64,000 nucleotides of DNA, taken from contig CBDCLG010000023.1 of assembly GCA_965218625.1 (NCBI GenBank), positions 124,001-188,000 on the forward strand, in the 5' to 3' direction. The position numbers and the translations under genes are program-made. Positions 59,830 to 64,000 of this stretch are shown here, piece by piece; position 1 is the first letter of the stretch, and each line of letters begins with the position of its first letter. The DNA comes from Bin5 sp965218625 (lineage in GTDB: Bacteria; Chloroflexota; Anaerolineae; Caldilineales; Caldilineaceae). The notes under the pieces were generated by a model that was not told where the DNA came from, made no database searches, and saw only the letters and a program-made list of their open reading frames with translations.

Positions 59830-62583
59830 ATGTCAACCCGTTTCTCGTCCAGCCTCCTGGTCATCCTCTTTGTCGCCCTGCTGGCCTTTCTTGTCGCCGG
59901 CCCGTTCTGGCAGGTTTCCGGGCTGCCGGCGGGCACGCCTGACGAGCAGCTCCATTCCCACCGCAGCGCGGCGGTCACGCGCGCCTTCGAACAGGGCGTC
60001 TACTGGCCGCGTTGGTTTCCAACCGTCTACAACGGCCTCGGCGCGCCTACCTTTCATCACTACAGCCCGGCCCTTTACTGGCTGGTTGGCGCAACCCACG
60101 GGGCCGGCATTCGCCTGGATCATGCCCTAAAGCTTGTAATGACCGCCGCGCTCGTCCTATCGGCGTTCGGCATCTACGGCTGGCTGCGCTTCGCCTTCAG
60201 TCCGGCCGCCGCTCTCGTCGGCGCCGCGCTCTACCTGCTCCACCCGCACACCCTCACCCGCACCTTCTACTTCGTCGGCGACTATCCCCAGATTCTGGGC
60301 CTGTTGCTAGTGCCGGTCTGTCTGTGGGCCTTCACTGCGCTCTACATGCAGGGCCGCCCGCGCAGCTGGCTGGCCGCGGTCGGCGCCCTCGCCGCGCTCG
60401 CATTCAGCCACAATCTGACCGCAATGACCGGCGGGGGCGTTCTCGCCCTCTATTGGCTACTGCTCGCGATCGGCTACAGGCGGGTGGACGGGCTGGCGCG
60501 CTGCGCACTGGCCGCGCTGGTCGCCGCGCTCGTATCGGCCGCCTTCTGGCTCCCATCGCTTGCCGACCTTACTTTCGTCCAAATCGACAATGCGCGCGAG
60601 GAGTTCTTCCATTTCAGCAAGCACTTTCTCAGCTGGCAAGACCTCTTCGCGGTACAATCTCCGGTCCTCGACAGCCGCGCGGGCACGCCGCTCAAGCCTC
60701 CAGTCACGTTCGGCGCGGCAACCTGGCTTGCTCTTATCGCCGGGCTGGTCAGCGTACCATTCGCGGCGCGGCGCGCCGGTCGATACTGGGGGCTCGGCGG
60801 CGCCCTGCTTGCGTTGCTGCTGCTGGCGCTCACCCTCAATGCGACCGAACTGCTGTGGGAGCATCTCCCCGGCCTGAGTTTCGTCCAGTTTCCTTCCCGC
60901 TTCCTGTCAATTGCCCCGTTCGGGGCGCTGCCGGCGGCCGCATTGGCCGTCGATGCCTGGGCTCCGCGTTATCGTTTCGCCCCTGCGTTCATCCTGCTAT
61001 CCGCCTGCGCGATCGTTCTCTCCCCCTATCTCTTTCCCTCCCACACACCCTTTACGCCGCCGCGTGAAATGGAGACGTCCTCCGTCGAAGACATTCGCCA
61101 TTCCGAACAAGCGGGCGGCGCCTGGGGGATGACGGGAAGCAACGAGTTTCTCGTCAAAGGGGCGGACATGAACGTGATCGCCGGGCACAGCCCCGAACCA
61201 CCGGCAGCTGGCGTTATCTGGCGTTCCCCCCACGAAGCCGTCGCCGATCTGACCGGCATGGCTGAGCCGGTTCTGCTCAGGCTGCACTTTCACCCCGGCT
61301 GGGGCGCGGGGACGCAGGCCGTTTTGGAACCCGGGACAGCCGGCTGGATGCAGGCGACCAAACTCGGAGACCCTGAACAGCCCCTCGTGATTCGCTGGCA
61401 GGGAACCGTGTGGCAGCGACGCGGCGAGCGCCTCAGCCTGCTTGGAATCGGCGCGGCCACATTCGGCTTTCTCTTTTTGGGGTTCAGGCGGCGGCAGGCA
61501 ATCCAACCGGCCCAGACTCAGCCGACCGGCGCGGCCCCACCAACAGAGCCCCGTTCCGCTCTTCTCGCTGTCGGCGCGACGGTCATCTGCCTGCTGGCCT
61601 TCAATATCGCACGGCTCGCCATCAACGGGTCCAGCCGCGGTCCCTTTCTGCTGCATTCCCCGCCGGGTCAGCTGGCATTTGATGTGCAAGGAGAGCCGGT
61701 CCTGCTCGGCGACGAAGAGGGCCCTCAGGTAACTTTCCTTGGTTGGGAGATGGTCAGAGGCTCATCGCCCCGCCCCGGCGATCCGATCATCGTTCGACTC
61801 TACTGGCAACCGCATGGCAAGATCCACGAGCGTCTCAACGGCTTCATGCACCTGTACACGCCCGCCATCAAGCATTCCTGGGCCACCGGCAACCGAGGCG
61901 TCGGTCGGCCCGACTCCCAGTGGTGGGATCCCAGCAAGTACTACGTCGACGAACTTCGCCTTGTCGTCCCGCCGGACCTGCCTCCAATCACCTATTCACT
62001 CATTGCCGGCATGGTCAAATCCTCTGGCGATAGGATGACCGTGCCAGGCTCAGGAGTTGACAACATTCTCTCTCTGAGAGACCTGGAAGTCAGACCGACC
62101 CGGCCTGGCCTGTTCCAAAGCGCGCGGCCTGGCGTCTTCGCGCGCGCCGATACCAACGACGGTCTGCGCCTGCAGGGCTACGACTTGCAGCCGTCGCCCG
62201 GCGGCCCGCATCTTCGCCTCTTCTGGGAGACAGACGAGGTGCCCACCGCAGACTGGGTCACTTATATTCACCTGCACAATCAACTTGGAGAACGAGTCGC
62301 CCAGTTCGACGGCGCCGCCCTGAGAGGACTCGTCGGCACCAGCGACTGGAGCGCAGACACGCTCTATGTCGACCGCCGCCAGCTCGAGGCGCTGGATGAG
62401 TTGCCTGAAGGAGAGTATCTGTTTCGGATAGGGCTGTTCGACCAGGCCAGCGGGGAGAGGTTGCCCTTCCATCCAGAGGACGATTCGGACAGTTTTGAAG
62501 ACGGGCAACTACTCATTCCGTTCAGGGTCTTGCCGCCCGAGGAAGACCCGAACAGTTGCTACGTCTGCACCGGCGACCAGTAA
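59830..62583 (+). CDS. Large GT-C-like membrane protein (6-pyruvoyl-tetrahydropterin-synthase-related domain)
   Basis: A 917-residue protein. Residues 1 to about 410 hold about ten transmembrane helices with the signature region EQGVYWPRWFPTVYNGLGAP, then FHHYSPALYWL. This resembles the PTPS-related (PF10131-type) membrane proteins thought to be lipid-linked sugar transferases. A further helix lies near residues 535-555 and 575-597. The C-terminal 300 residues form extracellular beta domains with paired motifs: MHLYTPAIKHSWATGNRG, WDPSKYYVDELRL, LRLFWETDEVPTADWVTYIH and DRRQLEAL. It is the intact member of a tandem duplication. Its role may be sugar transfer to envelope polymers (inference). 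Confidence 0.78.
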   Translation: MSTRFSSSLLVILFVALLAFLVAGPFWQVSGLPAGTPDEQLHSHRSAAVTRAFEQGVYWPRWFPTVYNGLGAPTFHHYSPALYWLVGATHGAGIRLDHALKLVMTAALVLSAFGIYGWLRFAFSPAAALVGAALYLLHPHTLTRTFYFVGDYPQILGLLLVPVCLWAFTALYMQGRPRSWLAAVGALAALAFSHNLTAMTGGGVLALYWLLLAIGYRRVDGLARCALAALVAALVSAAFWLPSLADLTFVQIDNAREEFFHFSKHFLSWQDLFAVQSPVLDSRAGTPLKPPVTFGAATWLALIAGLVSVPFAARRAGRYWGLGGALLALLLLALTLNATELLWEHLPGLSFVQFPSRFLSIAPFGALPAAALAVDAWAPRYRFAPAFILLSACAIVLSPYLFPSHTPFTPPREMETSSVEDIRHSEQAGGAWGMTGSNEFLVKGADMNVIAGHSPEPPAAGVIWRSPHEAVADLTGMAEPVLLRLHFHPGWGAGTQAVLEPGTAGWMQATKLGDPEQPLVIRWQGTVWQRRGERLSLLGIGAATFGFLFLGFRRRQAIQPAQTQPTGAAPPTEPRSALLAVGATVICLLAFNIARLAINGSSRGPFLLHSPPGQLAFDVQGEPVLLGDEEGPQVTFLGWEMVRGSSPRPGDPIIVRLYWQPHGKIHERLNGFMHLYTPAIKHSWATGNRGVGRPDSQWWDPSKYYVDELRLVVPPDLPPITYSLIAGMVKSSGDRMTVPGSGVDNILSLRDLEVRPTRPGLFQSARPGVFARADTNDGLRLQGYDLQPSPGGPHLRLFWETDEVPTADWVTYIHLHNQLGERVAQFDGAALRGLVGTSDWSADTLYVDRRQLEALDELPEGEYLFRIGLFDQASGERLPFHPEDDSDSFEDGQLLIPFRVLPPEEDPNSCYVCTGDQ

Positions 62584-62625
62584 CCGGAAGCCAAACCCGT
62601 ACCGGCTGAAGGCGTTTCCGACCGC

Positions 62626-64000
62626 TCAATCTCCGTCGGCAATCCAATGCTGGCCTTCGCGCGCCAGCAGGTCGTTTGAATCTTCCGGTCCCCAGGTGCC
62701 TGCCGGGTAGTTGGGCAGACGGTACGGGCCAGCACCGTTTGCCGCCAGCGACTCCTGCATGTGCCAACCCTCCAACACCTGCGTAATCCGCTGCCACGCG
62801 ATCTCGACCTCGTCTCGCCGCGTAAACAGGGTCGAATCCCCCAACACGACATCGAGCAGGAGCCTCTGATAGGCGTCGGGCGGGTCGCCAAAACTGTGGC
62901 CGTAGGTGAATTCCAGATTGACCGGGGTCAGGTTGACCGAAGGGCCGGGCCGCTTGGCCAGCGTTTTCAGCGTGATGCCTTCGTCCGGCTGAATCCGCAT
63001 TGTGAGCACATTGCGGCTCAGACTTGCCCGGCTCACTCCCGCGTGCGGGGCCATGACCGGGACCCCGTCGAGCCCGTCCGTCGTGTCGAACAGGAGGTGA
63101 GGCGCCCTGCGGAACGTAACCGAAATCTCGGTTGCTTTACGCGGCAGTGCCTTACCGGTGCGCAAGAAGAACGGAACCCCCTGCCAGCGCCAGTTGTCGA
63201 TCTCCAGGCGCCAGGCGACGTAGGTTTCCGTGGTGGAATCGGGGGCGACGCCGTCTTCGTCGAGGTAGGCCGGCACCGGGCGCGTGGCAGCTGTTCCGGC
63301 AGCGTACTGGGCGCGCACGACGTATTCGGGCACCTCGTCTGGCTGTAACGGACGGATCGCCTGCAGCAGGTTCACCTTCTGGTCGCGCACAGATTTGGCG
63401 TCGAACGCGTTCGGCGGCTCCATCGCCGTCAGCGCCACAAGCTGCAACAGATGGTTCTGCACCATGTCGCGCAGCGCGCCCGATTTCTCATAGTAGCCGC
63501 CCCTGCCCTCAACGCCGATGCTCTCCGCAACCGTGATCTGGACATTGTCGACGTAGTTGCGGTTCCAGACCGGCTCGAAGATCCCGTTGGCAAAGCGGAA
63601 GACGAGAACGTTCTGCACAGTCTCCTTGCCCAAGTAGTGATCGATACGATAGACCTGGTCCTCGTCGAAGACCGACAGCACGTGGTCGTTAAGCTTGTGG
63701 GCGCTCGCCAGATCGCTGCCAAACGGCTTCTCGATTACAACGCGGGTCCATTCATTCCCCACCTTGTGCCCGACCAGACCGGCAGCTCCCAGAAGCGAGA
63801 TGATCGGTTCGTAGACGGACGGCGGCGTGGACAGATAGTAGAGCCGGTTGCCGCCAATGTCCCATTGCTCATCAAGCGAACCGATCCTGTCCCGCAGCTG
63901 CTCGAAGCCCTCGGCATCGTCGTAGCCGCCCGCCATGTAGTAGAGACGGGGTGCGAAGGCCTCCCAGCCCGCGCTTTGAAAGTCGATTTCGGGGTTTGTC
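62626..64000 (-). CDS. zwf: Glucose-6-phosphate 1-dehydrogenase, partial (N-terminal part outside window)
   Basis: The frame runs open to the window edge, so the start lies beyond 64000; about 458 residues are present. Zwf features are VIEKPFGSDLASA, RIDHYLGKETVQNVLVFRFA with the catalytic region, GRGGYYEKSGALRDMVQNH, and YVAWRLEIDNWRWQGVPFFL followed by RTGKALP. It oxidises glucose-6-phosphate to 6-phosphogluconolactone with NADP. The stop at 62626 lies 42 bp from the convergent membrane-protein stop. Its vicinity to glgP fits use of glucose released from glycogen. Confidence 0.95.
   Translation of the reverse strand, partial: TNPEIDFQSAGWEAFAPRLYYMAGGYDDAEGFEQLRDRIGSLDEQWDIGGNRLYYLSTPPSVYEPIISLLGAAGLVGHKVGNEWTRVVIEKPFGSDLASAHKLNDHVLSVFDEDQVYRIDHYLGKETVQNVLVFRFANGIFEPVWNRNYVDNVQITVAESIGVEGRGGYYEKSGALRDMVQNHLLQLVALTAMEPPNAFDAKSVRDQKVNLLQAIRPLQPDEVPEYVVRAQYAAGTAATRPVPAYLDEDGVAPDSTTETYVAWRLEIDNWRWQGVPFFLRTGKALPRKATEISVTFRRAPHLLFDTTDGLDGVPVMAPHAGVSRASLSRNVLTMRIQPDEGITLKTLAKRPGPSVNLTPVNLEFTYGHSFGDPPDAYQRLLLDVVLGDSTLFTRRDEVEIAWQRITQVLEGWHMQESLAANGAGPYRLPNYPAGTWGPEDSNDLLAREGQHWIADGD

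Overview
The window is a high-GC, densely packed bacterial chromosome segment with about 43 intact or window-truncated protein genes, several decaying genes, and no rRNA, tRNA or CRISPR array that I could see. The gene mix suggests a Chloroflexota heterotroph, perhaps Caldilinea-like or from a sponge/soil-associated lineage. The reasons are six phytanoyl-CoA dioxygenase (PhyH) genes in 33 kb, LplB/LplC-type sugar ABC permeases, UxaA-type dehydratases, six-hairpin glycosidases, an LCP protein and an archetypal PolX/LigA/CinA set. That assignment is inference; no marker gene in the window settles it.

Region 1 (1-10.2 kb). A plus-strand catabolic run holds the end of a PhyH gene, two tandem SDR dehydrogenases, a two-domain VOC protein with a long extra C-terminal domain, and a sugar-phosphate isomerase-like TIM barrel. 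A minus-strand glycine-betaine-type binding lipoprotein with no visible permease follows. Next come remnants of a sulfatase-like and a CocE/NonD hydrolase gene. Two tandem paralogous RsiV/NodB polysaccharide deacetylase lipoproteins end the region, one of them carrying a single-base frameshift.

Region 2 (10.6-26.5 kb). This is a carbohydrate locus. rhaM lies on the plus strand. A minus-strand operon-like run goes ribokinase, Tat/lipoprotein solute-binding protein, two permeases, a PhyH, then two overlapping six-hairpin glycosidase-like genes. Divergent from it are a ferritin-like protein and a sugar-acid module: HpcH/HpaI aldolase, PhyH, and UxaA small and large subunits. The transporter lacks its own ATPase; an orphan MsmK/UgpC-type ATPase at 37-38.2 kb is a candidate partner.

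Region 3 (26.7-38.2 kb). It contains a DUF368 (undecaprenyl-phosphate flippase-type) protein, an MFS permease, three more PhyH genes (one fused to HEAT repeats), a repeat-bearing spacer, and a heterodimeric ABC exporter with one degenerate ATP site.

Region 4 (38.4-51 kb). It carries DNA repair and envelope genes. These are a PolX whose polymerase active site looks lost, an acidic membrane-anchored SH3-like protein translationally overlapping it, LigA, TPR and CpXC proteins, CinA, and LCP. On the minus strand are a methyltransferase, an alpha/beta hydrolase and a beta-repeat protein.

Region 5 (51-64 kb). It holds an FAD-dehydrogenase remnant, menA, a polytopic membrane protein, a TIGR01777 epimerase and alpha-glucan phosphorylase. 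A tandem duplication of a large GT-C-like membrane protein follows, with the upstream copy shattered by frameshifts, and then the truncated end of zwf.

A recurring regulatory theme is that at least six genes have a -10-like hexamer only 5-7 nt before the start codon and no Shine-Dalgarno sequence, which suggests leaderless transcripts. Other genes here have ordinary Shine-Dalgarno leaders.
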